A stretch of DNA of 64,000 nt from RGIG5681 sp034180345 (GCA_034180345.1 JAXFOQ010000040.1:24387-88386), one strand, 5' to 3'; positions 33,830 through 43,898 are shown, numbered from the stretch's first letter. Notes: generated by a model from the letters alone, not told the origin. Numbers and translations are program-made.

Positions 33830-34655
33830 TTTTAAAAATAAGTCAGCGACACTTTTTTTGGTAGCCACACCGATTGGAAATCTTAATGAATTTAGTAGTA
33901 GAGCTGTTGAAGTTTTAAAGAATGTTAATGTTATTGCATGTGAAGATACCAGAACTTCTAAGACCCTACTTAAACATTTTGGGATTGATAATAAACTTAT
34001 TAGTTACCATAATTTTAATGAAAAGGCTAGTACTGAAGGTATCTTATCACTTTTGGCTCAGGGTAAAAATATCGCTCTAATCAGCGATGCTGGTTATCCA
34101 ATAATCAGTGATCCAGGTTATGAATTGGTCAACAATTGTATTAAACATGAATATAATGTTGTACCCATCAGTGGTGCCAATGCCGCCTTAAATGCCTTGG
34201 TAGCATCAGGGCTTTCTGGTAGTCATTTTCTTTTTTATGGTTTTTTAAATAATAAGAGTGGTGAGGCTCATAAAGAGTTGGAGGCCTTAAAAAAATATCC
34301 TTTTACTATTATCTTTTATGAGGCACCCCATCGGATCAACAAAACTCTCAATCTAATTTATCAAATCTTTGGCAATCGCTATTGTTGTCTAGCCAGAGAA
34401 ATAACCAAACAATATGAAGAATTTATTCGTGGCAACCTAGATGAAATTAAGGATCTTGAAAATTTAAAGGGTGAGATGGTCATTGTTTTAGATGGTTATA
34501 AAAATGATGATAAGGATATTTGTTATGATGATCTTATTGAAATTGTCCACGAATATATCAAGTTGGGGATGAGTACCAAGGATGCAATTGCAGTGGTTGC
34601 CAAAGAACACGGTGTATCTAAAAAGGATGTTTATAATCGTTATCATCAAGCATGA
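33813..34655 (+). CDS. rsmI: 16S rRNA (cytidine-1402-2'-O)-methyltransferase
   Basis: SAM-dependent tetrapyrrole-methylase-fold enzyme acting on 16S rRNA C1402. 280 residues. LFLVATPIGNLNEFS, ACEDTRTSKTLLKHF, LISDAGYPIISDPG, and FYEAPHRINKTL are signature stretches. It overlaps ricT by 17 bases and ends the operon at a terminator formed over its own stop codon. Confidence 0.96.
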   Translation: MKRQASFKNKSATLFLVATPIGNLNEFSSRAVEVLKNVNVIACEDTRTSKTLLKHFGIDNKLISYHNFNEKASTEGILSLLAQGKNIALISDAGYPIISDPGYELVNNCIKHEYNVVPISGANAALNALVASGLSGSHFLFYGFLNNKSGEAHKELEALKKYPFTIIFYEAPHRINKTLNLIYQIFGNRYCCLAREITKQYEEFIRGNLDEIKDLENLKGEMVIVLDGYKNDDKDICYDDLIEIVHEYIKLGMSTKDAIAVVAKEHGVSKKDVYNRYHQA

Positions 34656-34685
34656 GTTATATATGTAGTAATTCATGCTTTTTTA
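34648..34685 (+). terminator. Terminator of tmk-rsmI operon
   Basis: AAGCATGA (34648-34655, includes the rsmI stop) pairs with TCATGCTT (34673-34680), followed by TTTT. Confidence 0.75.
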
Positions 34686-34733
34686 GTATAAAATTTATAT
34701 AATTTAATCATTTAATATAAGGGGGTATATTTA

Positions 34734-36401
34734 ATGAAGAAAATATCAAAGTTAGGATTATTGTTGATAATTATTTCAGCTTTAATTGGAACTTCCATTC
34801 CATATGTTGTAAGTAGGATTATCGATGGTAAAGATAAAATTTTTTATTTTATTGATAATGGTATTTTATTGGTTATTTTATTTTTGGTTCAGGCGATTTT
34901 TTCAACTTTGGCAAATTTCCGCTTTGTGGAATTATCAGAGAAAAATGCCTTTATCTTAAGGAATGAGCTAATCAATAAAATTTTAAAGGCTAAATTGGCA
35001 TTTTTAGATAAATTAAGCATCGGTAAAATTCCTAGTCATATTGATAATAATATTAAAGTAATTCAAAATTTTTATGCTAAGTCGGTACCTAATTTTATTA
35101 GTGCGATATTTACCTTGATTATTTCGCTGATATTTTTATTTAGTTTAGATTTAAATTTAACCATATTGTTGATTATTCTTTTACCGATCATTGCCTTAAT
35201 TATCGTACCGATAACAATGTTGTCTGGTAGGTATGCAGATTTATTTCAAAAAGAAAATTCACTTTATATTGAAAAATTAAGTAATATTTTTAACAATGTT
35301 ATATACATTAAAACTCTTAATGCTGAAGAAGACATCATAAATGACTTAACTGAAAATAATCAAAAGATTAGAGTTTTCTCTACTAAAAATAATAAGGTTG
35401 ATGCCTTTGTTTATCCATTTCTGTTATTGGCTTTAGTGGCGATACTAGCAATCATTTTTATGTATGGTGGTCTTAGGGTTTCACAGGGCTATATCAGTGT
35501 TGGGGTATTAATAGCCTACTTGTTATATATCTTTCAATTATTAACACCAGTTTCTGGCATTAGTAGCTTCTTTTCGGATAAAGAAAGATCAGAAGTTAAT
35601 TATGAGGAATTAAAGGTTTATTTAGAATTGAAACAGGAAGAAGATACGAATATTACAACCGTTGAAAAAATAGAGAAAATAACCTTTGATAATGTAAGCT
35701 TTGGCTATGATGATGAAGCGATTATTGAGGATTTAAATTTAGCGATTAAAAAAGGTGAAAAAATAGCTGTGGTTGGAGAATCAGGCTCAGGAAAATCTAC
35801 GATGTTTAAATTATTGATGAATTTGTATTCTTGTAAGGAAGGAAATATTCTTATCAATGATCAAAATATCAACAAGCTCAGTCTTAAAAGCCTTAGGGAC
35901 AATATTGCCTTTATACCTCAAGAAAATAGTATTATCTATTCAAAATTAGGCAAATTTTTAGCCTTATCATCGGATGAAGTACAGCCTGAAAAGATTGTTG
36001 AAATTTTTGAAGCACTTAATTTAAAGGAAAAATTCAACTTAGAAACCTTAGATTTAGATAGTGTTGATTATGGTCTTGGTGGTAAAAATCTTTCAACAGG
36101 TCAAAAACAACGAATTTTAATCGCCAAGGCATTAATTTCTAAATTTAGTGTTTTATTGATGGATGAATCAACTTCGGCTGTCGATTCGGAGCTTGAAAAT
36201 AAAATATTTAATATTGTGGATGAATATTGTAAAGATAAGATTATGATTTCTATCGCTCATCGATTATCGACAGTTAAATATGTTGATCGGGTTATCTTTT
36301 TTGAAGATGGTAAAATCACTGGTGATGACACGCATGAAAATTTATATCGATCTCATGAGAAATATCAAAGATATATCGATTTACAGAATATTAATAACTA
36401 A
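34734..36401 (+). CDS. ABC transporter, fused permease-ATPase (half-transporter)
   Basis: 555 residues, probably working as a homodimer. An N-terminal exporter-type membrane domain with about five to six helices (1-300) is followed by the ATPase: Walker A GESGSGKST (about 345-353), Q-loop IPQENSIIY, signature LSTGQKQRI (Thr for the usual Gly) and VLLMDESTSAVDSE. The substrate is unknown; peptide, lipid or drug export are all possible. A strong GGGGGT site precedes it. No partner or precursor gene lies nearby. Confidence 0.85.
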   Translation: MKKISKLGLLLIIISALIGTSIPYVVSRIIDGKDKIFYFIDNGILLVILFLVQAIFSTLANFRFVELSEKNAFILRNELINKILKAKLAFLDKLSIGKIPSHIDNNIKVIQNFYAKSVPNFISAIFTLIISLIFLFSLDLNLTILLIILLPIIALIIVPITMLSGRYADLFQKENSLYIEKLSNIFNNVIYIKTLNAEEDIINDLTENNQKIRVFSTKNNKVDAFVYPFLLLALVAILAIIFMYGGLRVSQGYISVGVLIAYLLYIFQLLTPVSGISSFFSDKERSEVNYEELKVYLELKQEEDTNITTVEKIEKITFDNVSFGYDDEAIIEDLNLAIKKGEKIAVVGESGSGKSTMFKLLMNLYSCKEGNILINDQNINKLSLKSLRDNIAFIPQENSIIYSKLGKFLALSSDEVQPEKIVEIFEALNLKEKFNLETLDLDSVDYGLGGKNLSTGQKQRILIAKALISKFSVLLMDESTSAVDSELENKIFNIVDEYCKDKIMISIAHRLSTVKYVDRVIFFEDGKITGDDTHENLYRSHEKYQRYIDLQNINN

Positions 36402-36421
36402 AATTATTGGGATATTAAATT

Positions 36422-36452
36422 AAAAAAAGTTAACTTTGTAGTTAACCTTTTT
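36422..36452. terminator. Bidirectional terminator ABC exporter / ldh
   Basis: GTTAAC (36429-36434) pairs with GTTAAC (36441-36446), flanked by A7 and CTTTTT. Lies between convergent genes. Confidence 0.7.
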
Positions 36453-36470
36453 AATTACCTTAGTTTTAAA

Positions 36471-37421
36471 TTATTTTATACTTTCAAAGGCTTTATTGAT
36501 AGCTTCTTTTAGTGTCTTTGATGATAAATTTAATTTATTCATTTCACTTTCATCAAGTTTTAATTCAATTATATTTTTAATGCCTTCACTACCGATTACG
36601 GCTGGTGCACCAAGATAAATATCCTTTTGACCATAAAGATCATCTAAGTATACCGAAAGAGGCAAGATGGCATTTTCATTATCCAAGATGGCTTTAGTTA
36701 TTCTAGCAAGGGCAACCGCCACACCATAGTAGGTGGCACCCTTTTTTTCGATAATGTGATAGGCAGCATTTTTAACCTTAAAGAAAATATTGACCAATTC
36801 TTCTTGGTTGATGTCTGGATGGTGTTCAACCCATTCGTAAATACTCATTCCACCGACCGTTGTATGCGACCATGCAGGAAATTCAGTATCTCCATGTTCT
36901 CCCATAATATAACCATGGACATTTCTAGCATCAACATTTAAAATGGTTGAAATTTCTTTACGGAAACGCGCACTATCAAGTGATGTACCAGAGCCGAATA
37001 CTTTATTGGTAGGGAGTTTAGAAAATTTTTGAGCAGCATAGGTCATAACATCAACAGGGTTGCTGGCAACAAGAATTAAACCATTAAACCCACTTGCCAT
37101 TAATTGTTCGATGATATTTTTCATAATTTTGATATTCTTTGTTACAAGATCTAAGCGTGTTTCACCATCTTTTTGTGGTGCTCCAGCGGTGATGACCACC
37201 AGTTCAGCATCGTGGCAGTCCTTGTAATCAGCGGCGTATATTTTTTTAGGCGAGGTATAGGCCAAGGCATCACTAAGATCCATGGCATCACCCTCGCATT
37301 TATTTTTATTAATATCAATAATTCCTATTTCTTGGGCAATGTTTTGTGTTACAAGCGCAAAGGCAAAACTGCTTCCAACCGCTCCATTACCGATAATCAT
37401 TACTTTTTCTCTTTTTTTCAT
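36471..37421 (-). CDS. ldh: L-lactate dehydrogenase
   Basis: Reduces pyruvate to L-lactate with NADH. 316 residues from ATG 37421, placed eight bases after [48 protein letters not shown] and the catalytic [16 protein letters not shown] loop (His) are present, with Ala/Pro-type substrate-loop DGETRLDL. Fits a fermenting organism. Monocistronic. Confidence 0.96.
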   Translation of the reverse strand: MKKREKVMIIGNGAVGSSFAFALVTQNIAQEIGIIDINKNKCEGDAMDLSDALAYTSPKKIYAADYKDCHDAELVVITAGAPQKDGETRLDLVTKNIKIMKNIIEQLMASGFNGLILVASNPVDVMTYAAQKFSKLPTNKVFGSGTSLDSARFRKEISTILNVDARNVHGYIMGEHGDTEFPAWSHTTVGGMSIYEWVEHHPDINQEELVNIFFKVKNAAYHIIEKKGATYYGVAVALARITKAILDNENAILPLSVYLDDLYGQKDIYLGAPAVIGSEGIKNIIELKLDESEMNKLNLSSKTLKEAINKAFESIK

Positions 37422-37516
37422 TATAATCACCTCATCAATATTCTATCATTAATAAAACACGATAGGGTATTTAATACTTAAATGATAATTGATAAAATAT
37501 TTTAGGAGGTAAAATT

Positions 37517-38197
37517 ATGAAGAGTGTTAATGTAAAATTAAGTAGTCGTATAGCGATATTATTAAATTATTTTTTAGGTGTGATATTTATATATCCGGCT
37601 ATTTTGGAATTGATTATTCGTGGCATAAAGGCCAATGAGTCTTTATCAATCTTATTAAAAATTATTTATACTTTGGTGATTACGGTAGTATTTATATTTA
37701 TTATGCGTAAGGCCTTGGTTGATGATTTTAAAAATATTAAAGGCAACTACAAGGCGGTTATTATTCAAACATTAAAATATTTAGGTTTAATGTTGGTGGC
37801 TAATTTGATTATCGGTAATCTTTTAAATCTTATCGGTTCTAGCAGTGAAAATGAAGCAGCTCTTAAGGAAGTGATGAATTTATCTTTACCACTATTGTTT
37901 GTGAATGCAGTTATTTTTGCGCCGATTGTTGAAGAAGCAGTATTTAGATTGGCAATTTTTAGACCCTTAAGAGAAAAAAATCGAATTGTAGCCTATGTGG
38001 TTAGTAGTGTTCTATTTGGTTTATTGCATGTTATTGGTAGTGCTAATTTAATTAATTATCTACAAATCATCCTATATGCTTCAATGGGTTATTTTTTAGC
38101 GAAAAATTACGAAAAGAACAACAGCCTTATCGCATCTATCTCATTACATTTTTTGAATAATTTGTTGGCATTTACGCTATCGATGTTCTTAAAATAA
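37517..38197 (+). CDS. CPBP-family intramembrane protease
   Basis: 226 residues, about six membrane helices. The CPBP (Rce1/Abi) motifs are present: EEAVFR (the EExxxR motif, about 139-144), FGLLH and HFLNN. Such proteases include CAAX-type enzymes and bacteriocin-immunity proteins; the role here is unknown. AGGAGGT precedes the ATG. Monocistronic. Confidence 0.88.
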   Translation: MKSVNVKLSSRIAILLNYFLGVIFIYPAILELIIRGIKANESLSILLKIIYTLVITVVFIFIMRKALVDDFKNIKGNYKAVIIQTLKYLGLMLVANLIIGNLLNLIGSSSENEAALKEVMNLSLPLLFVNAVIFAPIVEEAVFRLAIFRPLREKNRIVAYVVSSVLFGLLHVIGSANLINYLQIILYASMGYFLAKNYEKNNSLIASISLHFLNNLLAFTLSMFLK

Positions 38198-38288
38198 AGA
38201 TATATTGATTGTTTTTGGAAGGATGATTATCAATAGCCATTCTTTTAAAATTTAATATAGATTTAACAAAAAATATAAAAGAAAAAAT

Positions 38289-38334
38289 TTGACATTATGA
38301 TTGATATTTAGTAACATAAATGAGCAAATGCTCA
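38289..38334 (+). promoter_or_regulatory. rpmH promoter with TGAGC-N4-GCTCA palindrome
   Basis: TTGACA (38289-38294), 17-bp spacer, TAACAT (38312-38317). The palindrome TGAGCAAATGCTCA (38321-38334) straddles the predicted transcription start, an operator-like position, and matches the form of the one upstream of pgl. Confidence 0.6.
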
Positions 38335-38364
38335 ATTTATAGAAGGAAATGAGGTGGCTTTATT

Positions 38365-38499
38365 ATGAAGAGAACATATCAACCGAGCAAAAGAAAGCAC
38401 CAAAAAGTCCACGGTTTTAGAGCCCGTATGAAAACAGTTGGCGGACGCAAAGTTTTGGCTAGGCGTCGTGCTAAGGGCAGAAAGACATTGTCGGCATAA
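38365..38499 (+). CDS. rpmH: 50S ribosomal protein L34
   Basis: 44 residues, full length: [20 protein letters not shown], then [26 protein letters not shown] lies upstream of the ATG. First gene of rpmH-rnpA-yidC-jag. In many Bacillota this gene sits beside dnaA and the origin; here no dnaA or DnaA-box cluster precedes it. Confidence 0.97.
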   Translation: MKRTYQPSKRKHQKVHGFRARMKTVGGRKVLARRRAKGRKTLSA

Positions 38500-38506
38500 G
38501 GTCAAT

Positions 38507-38531
38507 AAGCCACTTAGTTGTGGCTTTTTAT
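38507..38531 (+). terminator. Attenuator-like hairpin between rpmH and rnpA
   Basis: AAGCCAC (38507-38513) pairs with GTGGCTT (38520-38526), then TTTTA. It fits a partial terminator that would lower rnpA relative to the abundant L34. Confidence 0.6.
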
Positions 38532-38537
38532 TTACAA

Positions 38538-38870
38538 ATGAAAAAAGTATATCGGATATTAAAAAATCAAGAGTTTAAAAAGATTCTTGATCAACGCAAA
38601 AGAAGTCAAAATGATAGTTTTAAAATAGCTTATACCAATAAGTCCTTTGATCATGCCCGTTTAGGAATTAGTGTTTCTAAGAAGCTAGGCAATGCTGTTA
38701 TCAGGAATAAAATTAAAAGACAGGTTAGAATGATGGTTGATTATATTGTTGATTTTAATGCCTATGAATATGATGTGATCATAATCGTTAAAAAGGAATA
38801 TTTACTTAAAAGCTATGAAACTAATCAAAATTACTTGGAAACATTATTAAAAAAATGTAAAATAAAATAG
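38538..38870 (+). CDS. rnpA: Ribonuclease P protein component
   Basis: Basic protein subunit of RNase P, which matures tRNA 5' ends. 110 residues from ATG 38538; the ATG at 38520 lies inside the hairpin. The RNR motif (LGNAVIRNKIKRQVRM) and FKIAY..ARLGISVSKKLG are typical. Second gene of the rpmH operon. Confidence 0.93.
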   Translation: MKKVYRILKNQEFKKILDQRKRSQNDSFKIAYTNKSFDHARLGISVSKKLGNAVIRNKIKRQVRMMVDYIVDFNAYEYDVIIIVKKEYLLKSYETNQNYLETLLKKCKIK

Positions 38871-38896
38871 CGAGTTCTCAGAAAGGTTTATAAAAA

Positions 38897-39778
38897 ATGA
38901 ATAAAAAGAAAATTTTATTATTAATTTCAGTAATAGTTATTGCCTTGGCATTAACTGGCTGTACTGTTCCTCACGATGCAAGTGGAAAGACAATCTTAAT
39001 TGATAATAGCACAACATTTAAATATATGTTTGACAATGAAGGCTTTTTTGCTGCTTTGTTGGTCTTCCCACTTACAAAGTTGCTTAACTTTTTCGCTAAT
39101 TCAACAGGTTCAGTATTTTTAGGTATTGTGCTTGTAACAGCAATTGTTAATATCGGGGTAGTTTTAGTTACTTGGAAACAAAATGTTGCCCAACAAAAAA
39201 TGCAAGAATTACAACCGGAAATGGCTAAAATTCAAAAGAAATATGAGGGCAGAACCGACCAAGACAGCCGTTTAAGACAGGGTCAAGAAATGCAACAACT
39301 TTACAATAAACACGGTGTTAATCCTTTGGCTTCGATGGCAACCATGTTTATTCAAATGCCTATTCTACTTTCTATTTATCATGCAGTAATGAGAAGCTAT
39401 GCTGTGCATCAAGGAAAATTTTTGAATATGGATTTAGAAATTTCGCCACTTGCTGGCTTTAAAACTGGAAATTATGGCTACTTAGTTTTACTTGTTATAT
39501 TATTGTTAGCTCAATTAGCTTCAATGAAGATTCCTACTTTTTTATCAGAGTTAAAAGCCAAGAAAGAAGCTGAAAAGCATTATCGTAAATATGAAAAAGT
39601 ACCAAATAAGGCACAAAATATAATGTATGGTTTTACAGTGATGATTTTATTTATGGCTTTGAGTATGCCAACGGCCATGACGATATATTGGATTGTAAGT
39701 TCAACTATTTTAGCACTTAAAACTTATATTATTCATGTGATTATGGAAAGGAAAGCAAATGAAGAAATATCAGGGTAA
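38897..39778 (+). CDS. yidC: Membrane protein insertase YidC
   Basis: Inserts and folds membrane proteins. 293 residues with a lipoprotein signal (lipobox ALTGC, Cys22), as in Gram-positive YidC1/SpoIIIJ. Five membrane segments, a coiled cytoplasmic loop (KMQELQPEMAKIQKKYEGR) and the GVNPLASMATMFIQMPILLSIY signature are present. Followed by jag with a 20-base overlap. Confidence 0.95.
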   Translation: MNKKKILLLISVIVIALALTGCTVPHDASGKTILIDNSTTFKYMFDNEGFFAALLVFPLTKLLNFFANSTGSVFLGIVLVTAIVNIGVVLVTWKQNVAQQKMQELQPEMAKIQKKYEGRTDQDSRLRQGQEMQQLYNKHGVNPLASMATMFIQMPILLSIYHAVMRSYAVHQGKFLNMDLEISPLAGFKTGNYGYLVLLVILLLAQLASMKIPTFLSELKAKKEAEKHYRKYEKVPNKAQNIMYGFTVMILFMALSMPTAMTIYWIVSSTILALKTYIIHVIMERKANEEISG

Positions 39779-40370
39779 AAATTTAGATGATGTATTGAAG
39801 AAGATCGCAAGTGAAAATAATTGTGATTTAGCTGCAATTACTTATGAAATTATTGATGAACATAAGGGCATTTTAGGCATTGGTAATTCTATTACCATAG
39901 CAGCATATGTACCAGAAGATATTAAAAATTTCATCTTTGAATATTTAGGCAGTTATTTTACTGAATTAAATCAGGCGGTAAAAATTGAAATCATCGAAGA
40001 AAAAGATAATTTAAAAGTTTTATTGGATGCTGAAAATAATGCGGTGGTTATCGGCAAGGGTGGTCAAACACTCAGGGCAATAAATCAAGTATTAAGATCT
40101 GCCTGCAATGTAACTTTTAAAAAGCGTGTTAATGTAACTGTTGATATTAACAACTATAAGGAAGAACGCTATAAAAAGGTTAAATTAATGGCTAAAAGAA
40201 TTGCCTTGGAAGTAAGAAGAAGTAAGATTGATGCCGAGTTAGATCCACTACCAGCGGATGAACGCAAGATTATTCATCAATACCTAGGAGAATTTAAAAA
40301 TATTAAAACTGAATCAATTGATGATGGTAATGATCGTCATATTGTGATTCACTATGTGAATGAAGAATAA
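39759..40370 (+). CDS. jag: Jag/KhpB RNA-binding protein
   Basis: 203 residues in the order Jag-N (1-50), KH (about 75-135, VVIGKGGQTLRAINQVL) and R3H (about 140-203, RIALEVRRSKIDAELDPLPADERKIIH). KhpB partners with KhpA to bind RNA and affects cell division and wall synthesis in streptococci. GGAAAGG precedes the ATG. Confidence 0.93.
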   Translation: MKKYQGKNLDDVLKKIASENNCDLAAITYEIIDEHKGILGIGNSITIAAYVPEDIKNFIFEYLGSYFTELNQAVKIEIIEEKDNLKVLLDAENNAVVIGKGGQTLRAINQVLRSACNVTFKKRVNVTVDINNYKEERYKKVKLMAKRIALEVRRSKIDAELDPLPADERKIIHQYLGEFKNIKTESIDDGNDRHIVIHYVNEE

Positions 40371-40374
40371 AATT

Positions 40375-40400
40375 AAACCAAGCTTAAGCTTGGTTTTTAA
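40375..40400. terminator. Bidirectional terminator after jag
   Basis: A perfect 22-base palindrome AAACCAAGCTT/AAGCTTGGTTT (40375-40396), followed by TTTAA. Between convergent genes. Confidence 0.75.
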
Positions 40401-40404
40401 CTAC

Positions 40405-41058
40405 TTATTTTAATAATTTAGCTTTTAAATGTTCTAATGATTTCTCACAAATCATAATTGCTGCATCCTTTGCCACTTGGGCATTATCTTTAAAATCAGG
40501 ATTATTCAAATGTTCTTCGATAGTTTTATTGATTAGCTCTGTCATCTTTCTAACTTCATCAATAATGTAGCTTATATCATCATATTCATTCATAAACATA
40601 TCAAGAACTACTTTTTTAACACGGGATATTTCTTCATCTTCATTATTTAATTCAGTGGTAATTTTTTGTTCAAACCCCAATTCACGGTCAATTTCCTCGG
40701 GTTTTTTATCAGTTAAACAACTATCAATTAATTCTTTGGTTAGGGTAGAAGCTGTTGTTGTTTGTTTAAGGGGGATATTTTCAATTTTAATGATTGTCTG
40801 GTCAATGGCATTAATCAATTTATCAGCGACCGTTATAACATGCTCATCAATATTTTTATTAGTTTGATTTTCAATGACATTAGTTTCTAATTCATAGGCC
40901 ATTTTTTTAAAACTGATAATTATTTCATTTTTTAATCTTACTAGAATATGTTTTTTATCTTCAATGACATTTTCTATTCTATTATCTACAAGTTGTTCGA
41001 CTTCAGCTATTTTATTACGCAATTTAATCATTTCCACTTTAATAATTTCACTATACAT
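40405..41058 (-). CDS. Hypothetical helical protein
   Basis: 217 residues from ATG 41058, chosen because GAGGT lies just upstream; the longer frame to 41124 runs through the promoter. Almost wholly charged helix (EMIKLRNKIAEVEQLVDNRIENVIEDKK), with likely coiled coils and no membrane segment or Cys pattern. I do not recognize it. It is monocistronic, opposite to jag. Confidence 0.6.
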   Translation of the reverse strand: MYSEIIKVEMIKLRNKIAEVEQLVDNRIENVIEDKKHILVRLKNEIIISFKKMAYELETNVIENQTNKNIDEHVITVADKLINAIDQTIIKIENIPLKQTTTASTLTKELIDSCLTDKKPEEIDRELGFEQKITTELNNEDEEISRVKKVVLDMFMNEYDDISYIIDEVRKMTELINKTIEEHLNNPDFKDNAQVAKDAAIMICEKSLEHLKAKLLK

Positions 41059-41170
41059 AATTTCTACCTCGTTGCCTATATAGTATAAAATACCTAAAAT
41101 TATTTTACAATTTATAATAGACAAATGAACTTATTGTAGTTATGATATAAGAAAGTAATAGGAGTGAGTG

Positions 41171-41992
41171 ATGACAATTTTTGAAATTTTAAATGAAATT
41201 CAAGATGTACGCCATGGAGGCGAGCTTTGTGATTTCAATGGGTATCTTGAAGATTATTTAGGACAATTAGACCGTGATGCGAAGGAGTATGAGTTGCTTA
41301 ATGCTTTATTGGAAATGGATGCTGATATTAAAGTTATCCATAACTTAAAGGTATCATTGAGTAAGACTTCCATCAGCAATCAAATTATTAGATACAAGGA
41401 TATCAACAAGCTTGGAGATTATCCATTGAATGTTGAATATATCTTGAGTATTAAACAACAGGATCAAGCTAGAGCTATCTTGTTGGATGAAGAATTTATT
41501 TTGGCCAAGGGTTTGTATTATGCGTTAAGTGAAGAACCTAGCCAATTTAATAGTTTAAGAAATGATATTATCGTTTTACCTTTAAATGAAGATTTAGATA
41601 CCGTAAGACAAGTATATAACAGTTTATTTACCGTTAGAACTGGTGCCATCCAAAGACGCATCGATCAAAAGCATTTAAGTGCTTATGATGAAGTATTGGA
41701 AAAGGCAATTGAAATGGCTAATAATACCGAAACAATCACTAAGGAAAAAATCTTAGAAGATCGTAAAAATCGCAATATCGTTATCAATAAGGCGATTGCA
41801 ACTTGGTACTTATTAAAGAAGTTTATCTATGTGCAATATATGGTTAATAAAGACATCCTTAGAGAACGCCATGATGGTGATATTAAGGCTCAAAGAAATC
41901 AAGCTAAGATTAATGCTGATAAGATTCGTTTTGCCCCATTAAGTAGTTTATGGCGCATTGATAACGAAGAAGAAATGTCTGAAAATAATTAA
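41171..41992 (+). CDS. Hypothetical protein
   Basis: 273 residues from ATG 41171 (AGGAGTGA upstream). Mixed helix and strand, no membrane helix, no known motif. The C-terminal third is rich in charged helix (KDILRERHDGDIKAQRNQAKINADK). Codon use is like its neighbours, so it seems a native gene. Sits alone between jag and gapA with its own terminator. Confidence 0.6.
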   Translation: MTIFEILNEIQDVRHGGELCDFNGYLEDYLGQLDRDAKEYELLNALLEMDADIKVIHNLKVSLSKTSISNQIIRYKDINKLGDYPLNVEYILSIKQQDQARAILLDEEFILAKGLYYALSEEPSQFNSLRNDIIVLPLNEDLDTVRQVYNSLFTVRTGAIQRRIDQKHLSAYDEVLEKAIEMANNTETITKEKILEDRKNRNIVINKAIATWYLLKKFIYVQYMVNKDILRERHDGDIKAQRNQAKINADKIRFAPLSSLWRIDNEEEMSENN

Positions 41993-42001
41993 TTTTTAAA
42001 C

Positions 42002-42036
42002 AAAAAGACAGTAAAATAATAAAACTGTCTTTTTAT
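42002..42036 (+). terminator. Terminator before gapA
   Basis: AAAAAGACAGT (42002-42012) pairs with ACTGTCTTTTT (42024-42034). Confidence 0.8.
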
Positions 42037-42115
42037 AACCGCTTACATAGGATTGGTCCAATTGACTTTTAGTTTAGCTAAAATTATAATTTATATGACA
42101 TAAGGAGGGAATGTA

Positions 42116-43126
42116 ATGTCAGTAAAAGTAGCAATTAATGGATTCGGTCGTATCGGTCGTCTAGCATTCAGACAAATGTTTGGTGATGCAGATTATGATA
42201 TTATCGCAATCAATGATTTAACAGCTCCAGAAATGCTTGCCCATCTATTAAAATATGATTCAGCTCAAGGGAAATATGGCAAAGAAGTAAAAGCAGGCGA
42301 AGCTTCAATCACAGTTGATGGAAAAGAAATCAAAATCTATTCTGAAAAGGAAGCAGTTAATTTACCTTGGAAAGAATTGGGTGTAGATGTTGTATTAGAA
42401 TGCACAGGTTTCTATACCAGCAAGGCTAAAGCACAAGCACATATTGATGCTGGTGCTAAAAAGGTAGTTATCAGCGCTCCAGCAGGTAACGACTTACCAA
42501 CTATCGTTTATGGTGTAAACCATGAAATCTTAAAAGCAGAAGATAAAATTATCAGTGCAGCTTCATGCACAACTAACTGCTTAGCTCCAATGGCAAAGGC
42601 TTTAAATGAAATCGCTCCAATTCAAGCTGGTATCATGACAACAGTTCACGCTTATACAGGCGATCAAATGCTTCTTGATGGACCTCACAGAAAGGGTGAT
42701 TTAAGAAGAGCTCGTGCTGCTGCTGCTAATATCGTACCTAACAGCACTGGTGCAGCAAAGGCCATCGGTTTAGTTATTCCTGAACTTTCAGGTAAATTAA
42801 TCGGTAGTGCTCAACGCGTACCTGTAACTACTGGTTCAAGCACAATCTTAGTAAGTATTGTTAAGGCTGAAGATTTAACTGTTGAAAAAATTAATTCATA
42901 TATGAAGAGCGTTGAAACTCCTTCATATGGTTATACTGAAGAACCATTAGTATCTAGTGATATTGTTGGTGAAACTCACGGTTCAATCTTTGATGCAACT
43001 CAAACAATGATTACTAAAGCTGGTGAAGGCTTATACGAAGTTCAAACTGTTGCTTGGTATGATAATGAAAATTCATATACAACTCAAATGGTTAGAACAA
43101 TTAAGTACTTCAATAGTATTAAATAA
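42116..43126 (+). CDS. gapA: Glyceraldehyde-3-phosphate dehydrogenase
   Basis: Central glycolytic enzyme, 336 residues. NAD loop [16 protein letters not shown] at the N-terminus; catalytic Cys in [16 protein letters not shown] (Cys about 154); TVHAYTGDQ; ends in [22 protein letters not shown] precedes the ATG. Codon use is more biased to favoured codons than in neighbours, consistent with high expression. Monocistronic with a strong terminator. Confidence 0.97.
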   Translation: MSVKVAINGFGRIGRLAFRQMFGDADYDIIAINDLTAPEMLAHLLKYDSAQGKYGKEVKAGEASITVDGKEIKIYSEKEAVNLPWKELGVDVVLECTGFYTSKAKAQAHIDAGAKKVVISAPAGNDLPTIVYGVNHEILKAEDKIISAASCTTNCLAPMAKALNEIAPIQAGIMTTVHAYTGDQMLLDGPHRKGDLRRARAAAANIVPNSTGAAKAIGLVIPELSGKLIGSAQRVPVTTGSSTILVSIVKAEDLTVEKINSYMKSVETPSYGYTEEPLVSSDIVGETHGSIFDATQTMITKAGEGLYEVQTVAWYDNENSYTTQMVRTIKYFNSIK

Positions 43127-43137
43127 TTTAACTTATT

Positions 43138-43164
43138 AAGGGCATAATTAAATGCCCTTTTTTT
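43138..43164 (+). terminator. Terminator of gapA
   Basis: AAGGGCAT (43138-43145) pairs with ATGCCCTT (43152-43159), followed by TTTTT. Confidence 0.85.
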
Positions 43165-43199
43165 ATTGATTGATGTTATTATTTAGTTGGAGGATGAAT

Positions 43200-43898
43200 A
43201 TGAAAAAATTTATTATTGAAAAGTCATTTTGGGATTTGTTTCCTGATGCTAAGATTGGAGTCTTGGTATTAAAGGGCATTCAAAGCCAAGAATCTAATGA
43301 TGAAATTATCAATTTATTAGCTCAGGCCAATCTTGAAGCTAAAAAGTATTTAGTAGCGGAATTGGTTAGTGAAAATAAGGAAGTTGCTGTATGGCGTAAG
43401 GCTTATCAGAAATTTAAAACTAAAAAAGGTGCCCGTTGTTCAATTGAAGCATTATTAAAACGCATTAATTCAGGCAAGGGTGTATCCACAATCAATGCCT
43501 TGGTCGATATTTATAATGCTGCCTCATTGAAGTATGCTTTGCCATGTGGTGCTGAGGATATTGACAAATTTAAGGGTGATTTAAGATTAACTATTAGTGC
43601 AGGTGGGGATAAATTTATCGGTATCGGTGAAGATGATCTTGATGAAACCTTGGCTGGGGAGCTATGTTATTTAGATGATGATGGGGCAGTGTGTCGCTGT
43701 TTTAATTGGCGTGATGGTATCCGCACTATGATTGACGATAATACTAAATCAGCATTTGTGGTGATGGAGGTCATTGATAATCGTCTTGATGATTTACATA
43801 AGGCCTTAGCATTTATTAAAAATAATAGTGAAAAATATCTTGGAGCCGTGGTTGATGTCCATATTCTTGATCTTGATCACCAAGAAATTAATTTATAG
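43200..43898 (+). CDS. B3/B4 tRNA-binding domain protein
   Basis: 232 residues from ATG 43200 (GGAGG upstream). The whole protein is a stand-alone B3/B4 domain related to the editing region of phenylalanyl-tRNA synthetase beta (GARCSIEALLKRINSGKGVSTINALVDIYNAASL, YLDDDGAVCRCFNWRDGIRT). Proposed to clear mischarged tRNA or free amino-acid analogues; substrate unknown. The next gene is also a trans-editing-like protein, which supports this. Confidence 0.85.
   Translation: MKKFIIEKSFWDLFPDAKIGVLVLKGIQSQESNDEIINLLAQANLEAKKYLVAELVSENKEVAVWRKAYQKFKTKKGARCSIEALLKRINSGKGVSTINALVDIYNAASLKYALPCGAEDIDKFKGDLRLTISAGGDKFIGIGEDDLDETLAGELCYLDDDGAVCRCFNWRDGIRTMIDDNTKSAFVVMEVIDNRLDDLHKALAFIKNNSEKYLGAVVDVHILDLDHQEINL

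Noticed and set aside
38200..38365. Replication origin upstream of rpmH
   Set aside because: No dnaA gene, no cluster of DnaA boxes; only a promoter and a palindrome are visible.
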